Origin: Qipengyuania sp. SS22
Lineage (GTDB): Bacteria; Pseudomonadota; Alphaproteobacteria; Sphingomonadales; Sphingomonadaceae
Assembly: GCF_025736935.1 (NCBI RefSeq)
Contig: NZ_CP107048.1
Span: 372,001 to 436,000 of the forward strand
DNA: 64,000 bases
Direction: 5' to 3'
The translations under genes and the position numbers were made by a program. The notes under the pieces are model-generated. The model saw nothing but the letters and a program-made list of their open reading frames with translations, was not told the DNA's origin and ran no database searches. Of the stretch, positions 45,563 to 55,364 are shown one piece after another (positions within the stretch are counted from its first letter, which is position 1; each line of letters begins with the position of its first letter).

Positions 45563-47719
45563 TCAGCCCGCCGCGAGTGCTGCCAGCAGCAACAGGGCGA
45601 CGATATTGGTGATCTTGATCATCGGGTTCACTGCGGGTCCCGCAGTGTCCTTGTACGGATCGCCCACGGTATCGCCGGTCACTGCGGCCTTGTGGGCTTC
45701 GCTGCCCTTGCCGCCGTGATTGCCGTCCTCGATGTATTTCTTCGCATTATCCCATGCGCCGCCACCGGCGGTCATCGACAAGGCCACGAAGATCCCGCCG
45801 ATGATCACGCCGAGCAACAAGGCACCGACAGCGGCGAAGGCGTTCTCCTGTCCAGCCAGGAAGTAGATCGCGTAGTAGACCACGATCGGCGCCAGTACCG
45901 GCAGCAAGGAAGGCACGATCATTTCCTTGATCGCAGCCTTTGTAACGAGATCCACCGTGCGGGCATAATCGGGCTTGCTGGTGCCCGCCATGATCCCCGC
46001 ATCGCCCGCGAACTGGTCACGCACATCCTTGACCACGTCGCCGGCCGCGCGGCCCACGGCGGTCATGCCCATCGCACCGAACAGGTACGGGAGCAGTGCA
46101 CCGAGCAGCAGACCGACGATCACGTAAGGGTTTTCGAGGCTGAAATCGACGTCCGCATCGGGGAAGAACTCCGCGAGGTCGGTCGTATAGGCCGCGAACA
46201 GCACCAGTGCGCCCAGACCCGCCGAACCGATGGCATAGCCCTTGGTCACTGCCTTGGTGGTGTTGCCCACCGCGTCGAGCAGATCGGTCTTCTCGCGCAC
46301 GCTGTCGTCGAGACCGGCCATCTCGGCGATCCCGCCGGCGTTATCGGTCACCGGACCATAGGCATCGAGCGCCACGACCATGCCCGCCAGCGCCAACATG
46401 GCGGTGGCCGCATAGGCGATCCCCATCAGCCCGGCGAGCTGGAAGGAAGCGATAATGCCGGCGACGATCACGAGCGTCGGCAGTGCGGTCGATTCAAGGC
46501 TGATTGCCAGACCCTGGATGACATTGGTGCCATGACCCGTCTCCGAAGCCTTGGCGATCGACTTCACCGGGCGGAAATTGGTGCCGGTGTAGTATTCGGT
46601 GATCCAGATGATCAGGCCGGTGATGGCCAGACCGACGACCGAACTCCAGAACAGGTCCCAGCCGGTGAAGGTGCGGACCTGTTCGGCGAGGCCTTCTTCC
46701 GCCAGCGGGGCGCCCGGATCGATCCCGGCGGGTGCGCCGCCGATTTCGGTACCCATCCCGCCAAGTGCCTGATCCATGACCAGCCAGATCAGCGGAACCG
46801 CCAGCACGGCAGTGATGATGAAGCCCTTGTACATCGCGCCCATCACATTCGAGCTGCCCTTGCCGAGCTTCACGAAATAGGTCCCGATGATGCTGGTGAC
46901 GATGCATGCCCCGCCGATCAGCAGCGGCAAGGACATCATCGGCATGAGCAGATCGCCCAGCGCGTCGCCGAACAGCAGCGCGGTGAGGACCATGGTGGCA
47001 CCCACGGTGACGACATAGGTTTCAAACAGATCGGCAGCCATGCCGGCACAGTCGCCGACATTGTCACCGACATTGTCGGCGATGACAGCCGGGTTGCGCG
47101 GATCGTCTTCGGGAATGCCCGCTTCGACCTTGCCGACCAGATCGGCGCCGACATCGGCGGCCTTGGTGAAAATCCCGCCGCCGAGACGCGCGAAGATCGA
47201 GATCAGCGAGGCACCGAAAGCGAGGCCGATGAGGCCGTCGATCACTTCTCGGCTGTTCGGCGCATGCCCGCCCGGACCGGTGAGGTACCAGAAGAACACC
47301 GCGATCGCGAGCAGTGCGAGGCCAGCCACGAGCATGCCGGTGATCGCACCTGCACGAAAGGCGAGGGTCAGGCCCTGCTGTAAGCCGCTTTGTGCGGCGG
47401 CGGCCGTGCGAACGTTGGCCCGCACCGAGATGTTCATCCCGATGAAGCCTGCAACGCCCGACAGAATCGCCCCGATGACAAAGCCGGTTGCCGGTACGAT
47501 GCCGAGGAACACGAATACCAGCACCGCCACGACCACGCCGACAAGCGCGATGGTGGTATACTGGCGTTTCAGATAGGCCTGCGCGCCTTCCTGGATGGCG
47601 CCTGCGATTTCCTGCATTCGTTCGTTGCCGGCGCCTGCGCCAAGCACCTGGCGGCTGGTGAAGAAGCCGTACACGACGGCCACAAGTCCCAGCAGAATTG
47701 CTATGAGAACTAGGTCCAC
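45563..47719 (-). CDS. hppA: Proton-translocating inorganic pyrophosphatase (K+-independent type)
   Basis: 718 residues, GTG start behind GGGAGGGGG. About 16 membrane segments. The pyrophosphate site is seen in [20 protein letters not shown] and the C-terminal [10 protein letters not shown] and [18 protein letters not shown]. The motif [16 protein letters not shown] has Lys (about residue 489) where K+-dependent members have Ala, placing it in the K+-independent H+-pumping class. It couples PPi hydrolysis to an inner-membrane proton gradient. The 152-base spacer upstream (47720-47871) probably holds its promoter. Confidence 0.97.
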   Translation of the reverse strand: MDLVLIAILLGLVAVVYGFFTSRQVLGAGAGNERMQEIAGAIQEGAQAYLKRQYTTIALVGVVVAVLVFVFLGIVPATGFVIGAILSGVAGFIGMNISVRANVRTAAAAQSGLQQGLTLAFRAGAITGMLVAGLALLAIAVFFWYLTGPGGHAPNSREVIDGLIGLAFGASLISIFARLGGGIFTKAADVGADLVGKVEAGIPEDDPRNPAVIADNVGDNVGDCAGMAADLFETYVVTVGATMVLTALLFGDALGDLLMPMMSLPLLIGGACIVTSIIGTYFVKLGKGSSNVMGAMYKGFIITAVLAVPLIWLVMDQALGGMGTEIGGAPAGIDPGAPLAEEGLAEQVRTFTGWDLFWSSVVGLAITGLIIWITEYYTGTNFRPVKSIAKASETGHGTNVIQGLAISLESTALPTLVIVAGIIASFQLAGLMGIAYAATAMLALAGMVVALDAYGPVTDNAGGIAEMAGLDDSVREKTDLLDAVGNTTKAVTKGYAIGSAGLGALVLFAAYTTDLAEFFPDADVDFSLENPYVIVGLLLGALLPYLFGAMGMTAVGRAAGDVVKDVRDQFAGDAGIMAGTSKPDYARTVDLVTKAAIKEMIVPSLLPVLAPIVVYYAIYFLAGQENAFAAVGALLLGVIIGGIFVALSMTAGGGAWDNAKKYIEDGNHGGKGSEAHKAAVTGDTVGDPYKDTAGPAVNPMIKITNIVALLLLAALAAG

Positions 47720-47871
47720 GAAAATTCCCCCTCCCGTTTGATTTTTATATTTATGCGACCCGCCGTGGGAAACGCCGGGGCACGTGGGGCAAGGTATAAG
47801 CGGCGCGTGTTACGTGACAAGGCCGAAATGCGCAGCAATCGGAACCTGCCAGCCGCGTGCGGCGCAACCGA

Positions 47872-48732
47872 TCAGTGGCGGTAGCCGAGACCGTCTTCGG
47901 GCGTGAGAATTTCCCCGTCGAGCGCGAGCCGGGCCGGACCCTCGGCAACCGTCCCGATACGCGTTGCGGGTACGGGCACATCGGCGTCGGGCGACGCGGT
48001 AAACAGTAACTGGTAATCATCCCCCCAGCGCATGCATTCGTCCACGCGTTCGGGGTCGGCCACGGGAATTGCACTGCGGTCGAGGTCGAACCGCGCACCG
48101 CTCGCTTTCGCCATGCGCCAGCTGTCTAGCAGCAGGCCGTCGGAGATATCCATCATTGCGCTGACATGCGGTGCCAGCGCGCGTCCTTCGGCCAACAGCG
48201 GACGGGGGCGGCGATAGGCAAGATCGTCGGCGCTGCCCGACCCGCGATCGACCAGTCCCAGCATCGCCCGGCCGAGCGCACCGGTGACGAATATTGCGTC
48301 GCCCGCGTGGGCGCTGCGCCGGTCGGGGACGGGTGTGTGCGTGGCCCTGCCGATAGCGGTGCAGCCCCACACGCGGCGTCCATCGGCGCGCACTGTGTCC
48401 CCGCCCAACAGCGGAGTGGCATAGGTCTCGAGCACCTCGCGCAGGCCCGCGACGAAGCGTTCGTCGGCCTCGCCCAGCATGTGCGATACCAGTACTCCGA
48501 CGGGGGCGGCGCCCTTGGCAGCAAGATCCGACAGGTTCACCGCCACCAGCTTCCACGCGATATCGGCCGGGTCCTCATCCTCGCGGACGTGGACGCCCTG
48601 GACCAGCGTATCGTGTGTCAGGACGAGCTGTTCGCCGCCGATCTCGATGATTGCGGCATCATCGTCGAGGCCGCGCGCGGCGGGTGTGTCGGCCAGCGCC
48701 TTCAGCGCGGCAACGAACGCGCTTTCGTTCAG
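47872..48732 (-). CDS. thiL: Thiamine-monophosphate kinase, apparent CTG start
   Basis: 286 residues if started at CTG 48732. That codon overlaps the nusB stop (CTGA) and is preceded by GAGGCGGGG. The N-terminus LNESAFVAALKAL then carries the family's essential GLDDDAAI and THDTLVQGVH motifs, followed by AWKLVAVNLSDLAAKGA, LGGDTVRA and MDISDGLLLDSWRMA. The first ATG/GTG/TTG in frame (GTG 48546) would remove 62 residues and the Mg-ATP site. It phosphorylates TMP to TPP. Last gene of hisG-hisD-nusB-thiL. Confidence 0.9.
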   Translation of the reverse strand: MNESAFVAALKALADTPAARGLDDDAAIIEIGGEQLVLTHDTLVQGVHVREDEDPADIAWKLVAVNLSDLAAKGAAPVGVLVSHMLGEADERFVAGLREVLETYATPLLGGDTVRADGRRVWGCTAIGRATHTPVPDRRSAHAGDAIFVTGALGRAMLGLVDRGSGSADDLAYRRPRPLLAEGRALAPHVSAMMDISDGLLLDSWRMAKASGARFDLDRSAIPVADPERVDECMRWGDDYQLLFTASPDADVPVPATRIGTVAEGPARLALDGEILTPEDGLGYRH

Positions 48733-49181
48733 CGCCCCGCCTCTTTGGCCACCGCGTCGAGAATGCCGTTGACGAATTTCGCCTCGCGATCGTCGAAGAA
48801 CGCCTTGGCGACGTCGACATATTCGCTGATCGAACTGGCCTTGGGCACGTCCGGACGGGCGATCAATTCATAGGTGCCTGCGCGCAATATCTGCAGCATG
48901 GTTTTGTCGAGCCGCGCCAGCGTCCAGCCCTGCGCCAGACGCGCGGTCAGGCGCTCGTCGATTTCCTCGCGCCGCGCATCCACCCCGCCGACGATATCGT
49001 CGAAGAAGTCGATATCCGCATCGGCATATTCCTCGTCCTCGATCACGCGGCCGAGGCGGTGCTGGTGGAATTCATCCAGCAGGCGGGCAAGCTTGGTGCC
49101 CTCCATCTGCTGCTGGTAAAGTGCCTGGACAGCGCCGAGGCGGGCGGCGCTGCGCGCCTGGGATTTGGGTTTCTGGCTCAT
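48729..49181 (-). CDS. nusB: Transcription antitermination / rRNA processing factor NusB
   Basis: 150 residues: ARSAARLGAVQALYQQQM opening, the DEFHQHRLG segment, and the C-terminal PKASSISEYVDVAKAFFDDREAKFVNGILDAVAKE helices typical of NusB. It binds boxA RNA with NusE. The start overlaps the hisD stop (ATGA), and the stop overlaps the thiL start. Its position between hisD and thiL is unusual in mechanism but common in sphingomonads, as far as I recall. Confidence 0.96.
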   Translation of the reverse strand: MSQKPKSQARSAARLGAVQALYQQQMEGTKLARLLDEFHQHRLGRVIEDEEYADADIDFFDDIVGGVDARREEIDERLTARLAQGWTLARLDKTMLQILRAGTYELIARPDVPKASSISEYVDVAKAFFDDREAKFVNGILDAVAKEAGR

Positions 49182-50467
49182 TTCAGTCTCGTGGAAATCG
49201 ATAGGGCATGCGCGGGAAGGCCTTCGGCTTCTGCCAGCTTCACCGCTGCAGGGCCGATGGCAGCCAGCGCGGCTTCGGAGGCATCGATAAAGCTGGTGCG
49301 CTTCATGAAATCGAGCACCGACAAGCCGCTCGCAAAACGGGCGCGGCGACCGGTGGGAAGGACGTGGTTGGGGCCGGCGATATAATCACCCACCGCTTCG
49401 GGCGTATGCCGCCCGAGGAAGACGCTGCCCGCATGGCGCATTCGGTCGAACAGCGCCTGCGGTTGATTGACCATCAGTTCGACATGCTCGGCGGCCAGCC
49501 GGTCCGACAGGGCGGGGGCCTCATCAAGGCTGTCGACGATCACGATCAGCCCGTGGCCATCCCAGCTGATCTTGGCGGTCTTGGCAGTCGCCAGCTTCAT
49601 CAGCGCGACATCGATGGCATCTTCGACCTGGCGGGCCAGCGGTTCGCTGTCGGTGATCAGGATCGACTGGCTGGTCGGGTCATGCTCGGCCTGGCTGAGC
49701 AGGTCGGCGGCGATCCAGTCGGGATTGTTGTTGCCATCGGCGATCACGAGGATTTCGCTGGGCCCGGCGACCATGTCGATCCCGACCACGCCATACAGCT
49801 GGCGCTTGGCCTCGGCCACCCAGGCATTGCCCGGCCCGGCGATGACGTCGACCTTGCCGATCCGCTTGGTGCCATAGGCGAGCGCGGCCACCGCCTGCGC
49901 CCCGCCGACCCGCCAGATTTCGTCCACGCCCGCAATATGCGCGGCGGCGAGCACCAGCGGATTTACCTCGCCCTTGGGAGTCGGGGTGGTGACGACCAGT
50001 CGTTCGACACCCGCGACCTTGGCGGGAATCGCATTCATCAGCAGCGATGAGGGATAGGCCGCGCGTCCACCCGGAACGTAGAGCCCGGCAGCATCGACCG
50101 CGTTCCAGCGGGCACCCAGCCGCATGCCGATGTCGTCGGTGTAATCGCGATCCTCGGGCAATTGGCCTTCGTGATAGGCGCGAATGCGGCTGGCCGCGAG
50201 CTCGAGCGCATCGCGCAATTCTGGATCGAGCGCGTCATAGGCGGCGTGGCACTCGGCGGGGTCGATCCGCCAGTCGCTGTCTTCGCTCAGCCGGTGATGG
50301 TCGAAGCGCGCGGTGTAATCCACCAGCGCATCGTCGCCGCGCTCGCGCACTTCATTGATCATGTTCGCGACATCGCGGCCGACCTGCGTATCGCTTTCGC
50401 GGCGGTTGCGCACGATGCGCGCGAAGGTGTTCTCGAAGCCTTCAGCCGAAGTTCGTAGCCATTGCAT
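49178..50467 (-). CDS. hisD: Histidinol dehydrogenase
   Basis: 429 residues from ATG 50467, which shares a base with the hisG stop (TGATG). Motifs: YVPGGRAAYPSSLLMNAIPAKVAGV, GGAQAVAALAYGT, AGPGNAWVAEAKRQLYG, AEHDPTSQS and the catalytic/zinc region AGSVFLGRHTPEAVGDYIAGPNHVLPTG. It oxidises histidinol to histidine in two NAD-dependent steps. Standard length and complete. Confidence 0.97.
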   Translation of the reverse strand: MQWLRTSAEGFENTFARIVRNRRESDTQVGRDVANMINEVRERGDDALVDYTARFDHHRLSEDSDWRIDPAECHAAYDALDPELRDALELAASRIRAYHEGQLPEDRDYTDDIGMRLGARWNAVDAAGLYVPGGRAAYPSSLLMNAIPAKVAGVERLVVTTPTPKGEVNPLVLAAAHIAGVDEIWRVGGAQAVAALAYGTKRIGKVDVIAGPGNAWVAEAKRQLYGVVGIDMVAGPSEILVIADGNNNPDWIAADLLSQAEHDPTSQSILITDSEPLARQVEDAIDVALMKLATAKTAKISWDGHGLIVIVDSLDEAPALSDRLAAEHVELMVNQPQALFDRMRHAGSVFLGRHTPEAVGDYIAGPNHVLPTGRRARFASGLSVLDFMKRTSFIDASEAALAAIGPAAVKLAEAEGLPAHALSISTRLK

Positions 50468-51123
50468 CAGGCGGCCTCGCGCTTTGCTGCATCGGCGCGA
50501 AAGCCCTCGACCAGCGCGGCGACCCGCGAATCGGTTTTCAGCGCCGCCCGGTTGACGATCAGGCGCGCGGAAATGTCGAGGATGCGGCTGGTTTCGACCA
50601 GGCCGTTCTCGCGCAGGGTGGTGCCCGTCGAAACCAAATCGACGATCCGTCCGGCGAGGCCCAGCGCAGGGGCAATTTCCATCGCCCCGTTGAGCTTGAC
50701 GCATTCGGCCTGGATGCCCTGCCGCTCGAAATGGCGGCGGGTGAGATTGGGGTATTTGGTCGCGACGCGAAGGTGGCTGGCGCCATCGATGCTGGCCCCA
50801 CCTTCCTTGGGTTCGGCCACAGACAGGTGGCAATGGCCGATATCCAGATCGACGGGGGCGTAGAGATCGGCATAATCGAATTCCTCGATAACATCCGATC
50901 CGACGATACCCAGCTGCGCCGCGCCATGCGCCACGAAGGTCGCCACGTCGAAAGCGCGAACGCGGATGAGGTGCATGTCCTCGCGCGTGGTGGCAAAGGT
51001 CAGCGAGCGGTTGGCCTTGTCGTGAAAGCCGTCTTCCGGCACCACGCCGGCACGTGCCATGACCGGCAACGCCTCGTCGAGGATGCGGCCCTTGGGAACG
51101 GCGAAGGTCAGGCGATCATTCAT
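50467..51123 (-). CDS. hisG: ATP phosphoribosyltransferase, short form
   Basis: 218 residues. [26 protein letters not shown] opening, [32 protein letters not shown] and the PRPP-binding [13 protein letters not shown]. The protein lacks the C-terminal regulatory ACT-like domain of the long form (about 300 aa), so it should need HisZ for activity and feedback control. No hisZ is in this window. First gene of the hisG-hisD-nusB-thiL run. Confidence 0.96.
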   Translation of the reverse strand: MNDRLTFAVPKGRILDEALPVMARAGVVPEDGFHDKANRSLTFATTREDMHLIRVRAFDVATFVAHGAAQLGIVGSDVIEEFDYADLYAPVDLDIGHCHLSVAEPKEGGASIDGASHLRVATKYPNLTRRHFERQGIQAECVKLNGAMEIAPALGLAGRIVDLVSTGTTLRENGLVETSRILDISARLIVNRAALKTDSRVAALVEGFRADAAKREAA

Positions 51124-51157
51124 GGGGCGCAGATAGGCAGCGGGGGTGTAAAGGGCA

Positions 51158-52249
51158 ATGGCGATCGACAAGGCTCAATATCGCGTGACCGAACCGGGGG
51201 CCACGGGACCCGTGGCAGTGGCGCGGGCGTTCGAAAACCAGGTCGCCTATTGCCGTGACAACGGCGCGCCGATCACCGCGCTGGTGTGCGAGGCGCTGTA
51301 CCAATTGCTCGAGACCGAGCGCGGCGGGGCGGTGATGCGCCGGGTGCGGCGCTGGGCCGGACCTGCGCTGGCCGATGCTCTGCCGCTGCGTGTCGCAGGC
51401 GGACTGCATGCGCTGCATCTTGGCGGTGAGGAGCCCGCGCTGGCCCCGATCTATGAAGGGCTGGGCCCGACTCATGCCGCCGAATTGATCGCCGATGCGA
51501 TCGAACGGCACGAACCCTACCTCATGCCATGGCTCGACGGGCCGCCGCAGACCAATGAGGCCGGGCGATCGGCCAATTTCGCTGCGGCTTTCCTGTGGCT
51601 GGTGGATCGCGGTCTGCCTGCGGATCTCGACCTGCTCGAGATCGGATCGAGCGCAGGGATCAACCTGATGATGCGGCGCTATCGCTACGAACTGGGTGGG
51701 GTGGCGGTCGGGCCGCCGACCGCGCGGATGAAGCTGGTGCCCGAATGGCGCGGCGATGCGCCGCCTGCCCGCAGCTTCGATATCGTCGGCGCGCAAGGGT
51801 GCGATGTCGCCCCTGTCGATCTCACCGATCCGGCGCAGGCCTTGCGCTTGAAAGCCTATATCTGGCCCGAGTTCACCGAGCGTTTTGCGCGCATGGACGC
51901 CGCGGTCGAAGCCGCGAATACTTTCCTGCCCAAAATTGCGCGGATGAACGCGGCCGATTTCCTCGAGGAGCGGCTTGGCGAGCCGCAACCCGAAGGCACC
52001 ACGCGGGTGCTGATGCATTCGGTAGTCTGGCAATATATTCCCGCCGACGAGCGCGAGCGGATCGTCGCCTTGATGGAAGCGGCGGGCAAGCGCGCGGGCG
52101 AAACCACGCCGCTCGCCTGGGTCAGTCTCGAAGCCAATCGCGACACCCACCGGCATGAACTGATGGTCCGCTACTGGCCGGGTGGGGACAGCTGGCACCC
52201 ACTCGCGACCGCACATCCTCACGGCGCTTGGATCGAATGGGCCGGCTGA
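51158..52249 (+). CDS. DUF2332 family protein
   Basis: 363 residues. Features that match DUF2332 are the N-terminal [63 protein letters not shown] (a methyltransferase-like glycine motif) and the ending HPHGAWIEW. The family has no assigned reaction; the GSSAG motif hints at a Rossmann-like fold. Transcribed away from hisG with a 34-base gap between starts, so their promoters overlap. Confidence 0.85.
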   Translation: MAIDKAQYRVTEPGATGPVAVARAFENQVAYCRDNGAPITALVCEALYQLLETERGGAVMRRVRRWAGPALADALPLRVAGGLHALHLGGEEPALAPIYEGLGPTHAAELIADAIERHEPYLMPWLDGPPQTNEAGRSANFAAAFLWLVDRGLPADLDLLEIGSSAGINLMMRRYRYELGGVAVGPPTARMKLVPEWRGDAPPARSFDIVGAQGCDVAPVDLTDPAQALRLKAYIWPEFTERFARMDAAVEAANTFLPKIARMNAADFLEERLGEPQPEGTTRVLMHSVVWQYIPADERERIVALMEAAGKRAGETTPLAWVSLEANRDTHRHELMVRYWPGGDSWHPLATAHPHGAWIEWAG

Positions 52250-53152
52250 TCAGGCGGTGCGGTCGAGGAACGCGTCTGCCGCGGCGTTGAAGGCGCCCGG
52301 CGCTTCCCATTGGACGAAATGCCCGCAGTCGGGGACCTGTACGATCTCGGGGTCCGTGATCACCTCGTCGAGCCCATCGAGATTGGCAGGCGGTAATGCC
52401 TCGTCGGCCATCGCCCAGATGACCAGTGTCGGCAGCGTCAGCTTGGGCAGCGGGTAGAGCTGGTAGTCTTCCGGAAGCGCGTAGGGCGCATCGAGCGGTG
52501 GTACTTCCATCGGGCTCGCGCGGTAATAGTTGAGCATTCCGAACGCCGCATCGGGATCGGACCAGTCCTTCAGCATTGCTGCTGCTTCATCTTCGTCGAT
52601 CCTGCTCATGACCTGGCCCTCGAATGCTTTCATCAGCAGCGGAGCAAGGCCATGCTCGCGCACCAGCGCATCATTTGCCGGGTCGCGGAATTCGGTGAAA
52701 TACTGGCTCGCCTCGCGCTGCTGGCGGTTGGTGTAGAGCAGTTTGGGAAACAATACCGGATGCGGCGCATTGGCAATGATCGCGCGCGTAACGCGGCCGT
52801 TCGCCATGCCGCCATAGGCCACGCCCCAGGCGATCGCGCCGCCCCAATCGTGGCCGACAATGGTGAAGGTTTCGACCCCAAGCGCATCGGCGAGCAGGAA
52901 AACGTCGCCAACCAGTTTGTCGGGCGTATAGGCTTCGACCTCCTGCGGCTTGGACGACCCGCGATAGCCGCGCTGGTCGGGCGCGATGCAGCGAAAGCGG
53001 TCGGAAAAATGCGCGATCTGGTTGCGCCAGGTGCGGTGGCTTTCGGGGAAGCCGTGCAGGAAAATCAGCAACGGCGCATCGCGCGGGCCTTCGTCCACCA
53101 CATCGAGCTCGATGCCGTTCGCCAGCACCACGCGCTTCTGCTGCAGCGCCAT
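52250..53152 (-). CDS. Alpha/beta-hydrolase, epoxide-hydrolase-like
   Basis: 300 residues. HGFPESHRTWRNQI (HGxP oxyanion motif), nucleophile Asp102 in VGHDWGGAIAW, and the catalytic His in VPDCGHFVQWEAP. An Asp nucleophile points to epoxide hydrolase or haloacid/haloalkane dehalogenase rather than Ser esterase. Start ATG 53152, with a TTG six bases earlier possible. It overlaps or abuts the SDR stop, so they are probably co-transcribed. Confidence 0.9.
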   Translation of the reverse strand: MALQQKRVVLANGIELDVVDEGPRDAPLLIFLHGFPESHRTWRNQIAHFSDRFRCIAPDQRGYRGSSKPQEVEAYTPDKLVGDVFLLADALGVETFTIVGHDWGGAIAWGVAYGGMANGRVTRAIIANAPHPVLFPKLLYTNRQQREASQYFTEFRDPANDALVREHGLAPLLMKAFEGQVMSRIDEDEAAAMLKDWSDPDAAFGMLNYYRASPMEVPPLDAPYALPEDYQLYPLPKLTLPTLVIWAMADEALPPANLDGLDEVITDPEIVQVPDCGHFVQWEAPGAFNAAADAFLDRTA

Positions 53153-53154
53153 GC

Positions 53155-53970
53155 TCAACTATCCGCCTTCATCTTGTCCATATATCCGGCCGCGACCATG
53201 CCCGCGACCTGGTCGAGCAGTTGATCGGGCGTCCGGCGCAGTTCGCCCATCGCCTCTTCCATGCCTTCGGCGACGATGATTTCGCGCTGGTTGGCCTCTA
53301 CCGCGTCGACGATCCGTTTGGCGGCTTCGTCCGGGGCAATGCCGTTGTCGATTACCTTGTCGCTGCGACCGCGCTTGCTGCCATCGGCGGTCAGCGCATT
53401 GCGGCTGACATCGGTGGCGATCGATCCGGGGCATACGACATGGACCGAAACGCCCTGCTGCGACAGCTCGGCGCGCAGCGCGTCGGCATAGCCCACTAGC
53501 CCGAACTTGGCCGCGCAATAGGCGGTGCGCATGGGCACGCCGACCTTGCCCGCGATCGAGCTGATGAACAGCAGATGCCCGCTGCCGCGCGCGGTGACGT
53601 GCGGCAGCAGCGCCTGCGTCGCGGCGATCTGCGCGGTGAGGTCGATGTCGATGATCTCGCGATAGACCGACATGTCGGTATCCACCGCCGCGCTGCGCTG
53701 CGACACGCCCGCATTGGCGACGAAGATATCGACCCCGTTCCGCCAGCCGATCGCCTGCTCCGTCGCGGCGAGCATCGCCTCGTCATCGCGGACGTCGAAG
53801 GGAAGGACCAGCGTGTCGGTCGCGATCTCGCCAGCCACTGCGCCCAATCTGCCCTCGTCGCGGCCCGACAGGATGATGCGCGCGCCGCGTGCCGCCCATT
53901 CACGCGCGAGCGCTGCGCCAATTCCGCTGCTCGCGCCCGTGATCCACGCCGTCTTGCCTTCGAAACTCAT
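53155..53970 (-). CDS. Short-chain dehydrogenase/reductase
   Basis: 271 residues from ATG 53970 (GGGGGAG upstream). Cofactor motif TGASSGIGAAL, SGRDEGRL (Arg suggests NADPH), VANAG, catalytic Ser in FISSIAGKVG and Tyr-x3-Lys in TAYCAAKFG. A C-terminal extension beyond residue 200 is helical. Classical SDR with unknown substrate; neighbours (epoxide hydrolase, pirin) suggest oxidative xenobiotic or lipid metabolism. Confidence 0.92.
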   Translation of the reverse strand: MSFEGKTAWITGASSGIGAALAREWAARGARIILSGRDEGRLGAVAGEIATDTLVLPFDVRDDEAMLAATEQAIGWRNGVDIFVANAGVSQRSAAVDTDMSVYREIIDIDLTAQIAATQALLPHVTARGSGHLLFISSIAGKVGVPMRTAYCAAKFGLVGYADALRAELSQQGVSVHVVCPGSIATDVSRNALTADGSKRGRSDKVIDNGIAPDEAAKRIVDAVEANQREIIVAEGMEEAMGELRRTPDQLLDQVAGMVAAGYMDKMKADS

Positions 53971-53981
53971 AATTCTCCCCC

Positions 53982-54872
53982 TCAAGGATAGGTAACGGTC
54001 TTCGGTGCGCCTTCGGGTAGCGGGATGCGCTCCTCCTCGTCGCCCGGCACCTTAGGAAATCTGTCTTCGCGCCAGTCTTGCTTGGCCTGCTCGATACGCT
54101 CGCGGCTGGAACTGACAAAATTCCACCACGCATGGCGCGGGGTGGTGAACGCCTCACCGCCCATTAGCATCACGCGTGCGCCGCCCTGGCTGGCAAGCGT
54201 CATGTCGCGCCCGGGCTGGAGTACAGCGAGCTCGAATTCCTTCAAGGCATGGCCATCCACGCTCGCATCGCCGCCCACCAGCATGACTGCGCGCTCGTCG
54301 GCATCGTCTTCCAGTGGGATCGCGCCGCCCGCGCCGAGTACGATTTCGGCATAGATGGTCTGCGCATAGGTGGTCGTCGGGGCGCGCTCGCCCCATAATT
54401 CGCCCATGATGACGATGGCCGTTGCGCGCCCGTCCTCGATCACCGGCAATTCGGTAATTGCCTCGAATGCGGGGTCGGTCTCTTCGCGCCCATCGGGCAA
54501 CGCCAGCCATGTCTGCATCCCGTAGAGCCTGGGTCCGCCTGTGCGTTCCGCCTCGGGGGAGCGTTCCGAATGGACGATCCCCTTGCCGGCGGTCATCAGA
54601 TTGACCTGTCCGGGCCGGATGGTCGAAAACGTACCGAGGCTGTCGCGGTGGTCGATCGCGCCTTCGAACAGCCAGGTGACCGTGGCGAGGTTGATGTGCG
54701 GATGCGGGCGGACATCCATGCCCGCGCCGAGATCGAGCTGCGCAGGGCCGAACTGATCGACGAAGATGAACGGCCCGACCATGCTGCGCTGGCGTGCAGG
54801 CAGCACGCGTCGGACCGTGAACTGGCCGAGATCGTGCGTAGTCGGCGTGAGCGTCTGCGCAAGCGTACTCAC
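53982..54872 (-). CDS. Pirin family protein
   Basis: 296 residues, GTG start. Bicupin pirin with the metal-site motif RPHPHINLATVTWLFEGAIDHRDSLG, then RPGQVNLMTAGKGIVHSE and a C-terminal pirin_C cupin (GGEAFTTPRHAWWNFVSS). Bacterial pirins can act as quercetinases or bind other proteins; which applies here is not clear. The start overlaps the stop of the secreted protein gene by four bases. Confidence 0.93.
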   Translation of the reverse strand: MSTLAQTLTPTTHDLGQFTVRRVLPARQRSMVGPFIFVDQFGPAQLDLGAGMDVRPHPHINLATVTWLFEGAIDHRDSLGTFSTIRPGQVNLMTAGKGIVHSERSPEAERTGGPRLYGMQTWLALPDGREETDPAFEAITELPVIEDGRATAIVIMGELWGERAPTTTYAQTIYAEIVLGAGGAIPLEDDADERAVMLVGGDASVDGHALKEFELAVLQPGRDMTLASQGGARVMLMGGEAFTTPRHAWWNFVSSSRERIEQAKQDWREDRFPKVPGDEEERIPLPEGAPKTVTYP

Positions 54873-55351
54873 AGCTTTTCAGCTTCAGAAGCTAATCTGG
54901 TTTGATAAACCAAGTTCAGCAGCGGTAGCAGCTTATCCATATAGAAAACGGATATGTTCACGCCATTGTTAAGCACCCAATTAGCTGAAAATCCCAAGGA
55001 GGTCTGCCGGTTGGAGAGTGGTTCTCCGTACTTTGAGGTAAGTGCGTCGACCAGTCCTTCGTAGTCACCTTTGAAAAGGTCTCCTCGATGCCCGAAGGTT
55101 ACCTGTATAAGTCTTTTATCGAGGAAGAAAAAACAAACCTCGTAGGGGCTATTTAAAAGAAAGTAGTTTTGAATGTGAAGTGAGCACTTGGCTCCACCGC
55201 TGAGGGTCGTCGGCTCTGGGTTTTGCATCGCCGTGGGTTGTGCGGCTAAAACTTGTGATTCCGTCATACCGGTGTCGACGTTTTGCCAAAGTGTTTGAGC
55301 AGTCGCTGGAGCAGCCGCGAAGAGGAGTAATGCGATTGCGGATTTCAACAT
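54869..55351 (-). CDS. Hypothetical secreted protein, 160 aa
   Basis: Signal peptide MLKSAIALLLFAAAPATAQ, then a small domain with two cysteines (CSLHIQNYFL and EVCFFFLDKRL), which resembles a periplasmic disulfide-bonded fold. The codon use and GC content are clearly lower than in pirin and BolA on either side, suggesting horizontal acquisition. The four-base overlap with the pirin start makes it transcriptionally linked. Family not recognised. Confidence 0.65.
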   Translation of the reverse strand: MLKSAIALLLFAAAPATAQTLWQNVDTGMTESQVLAAQPTAMQNPEPTTLSGGAKCSLHIQNYFLLNSPYEVCFFFLDKRLIQVTFGHRGDLFKGDYEGLVDALTSKYGEPLSNRQTSLGFSANWVLNNGVNISVFYMDKLLPLLNLVYQTRLASEAEKL

Positions 55352-55364
55352 TGTTCAGTTCCCC

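Noticed and set aside
48729..48900. TPP riboswitch upstream of thiL
   Set aside because: thiL begins inside the nusB stop, so there is no leader in which a riboswitch could lie.
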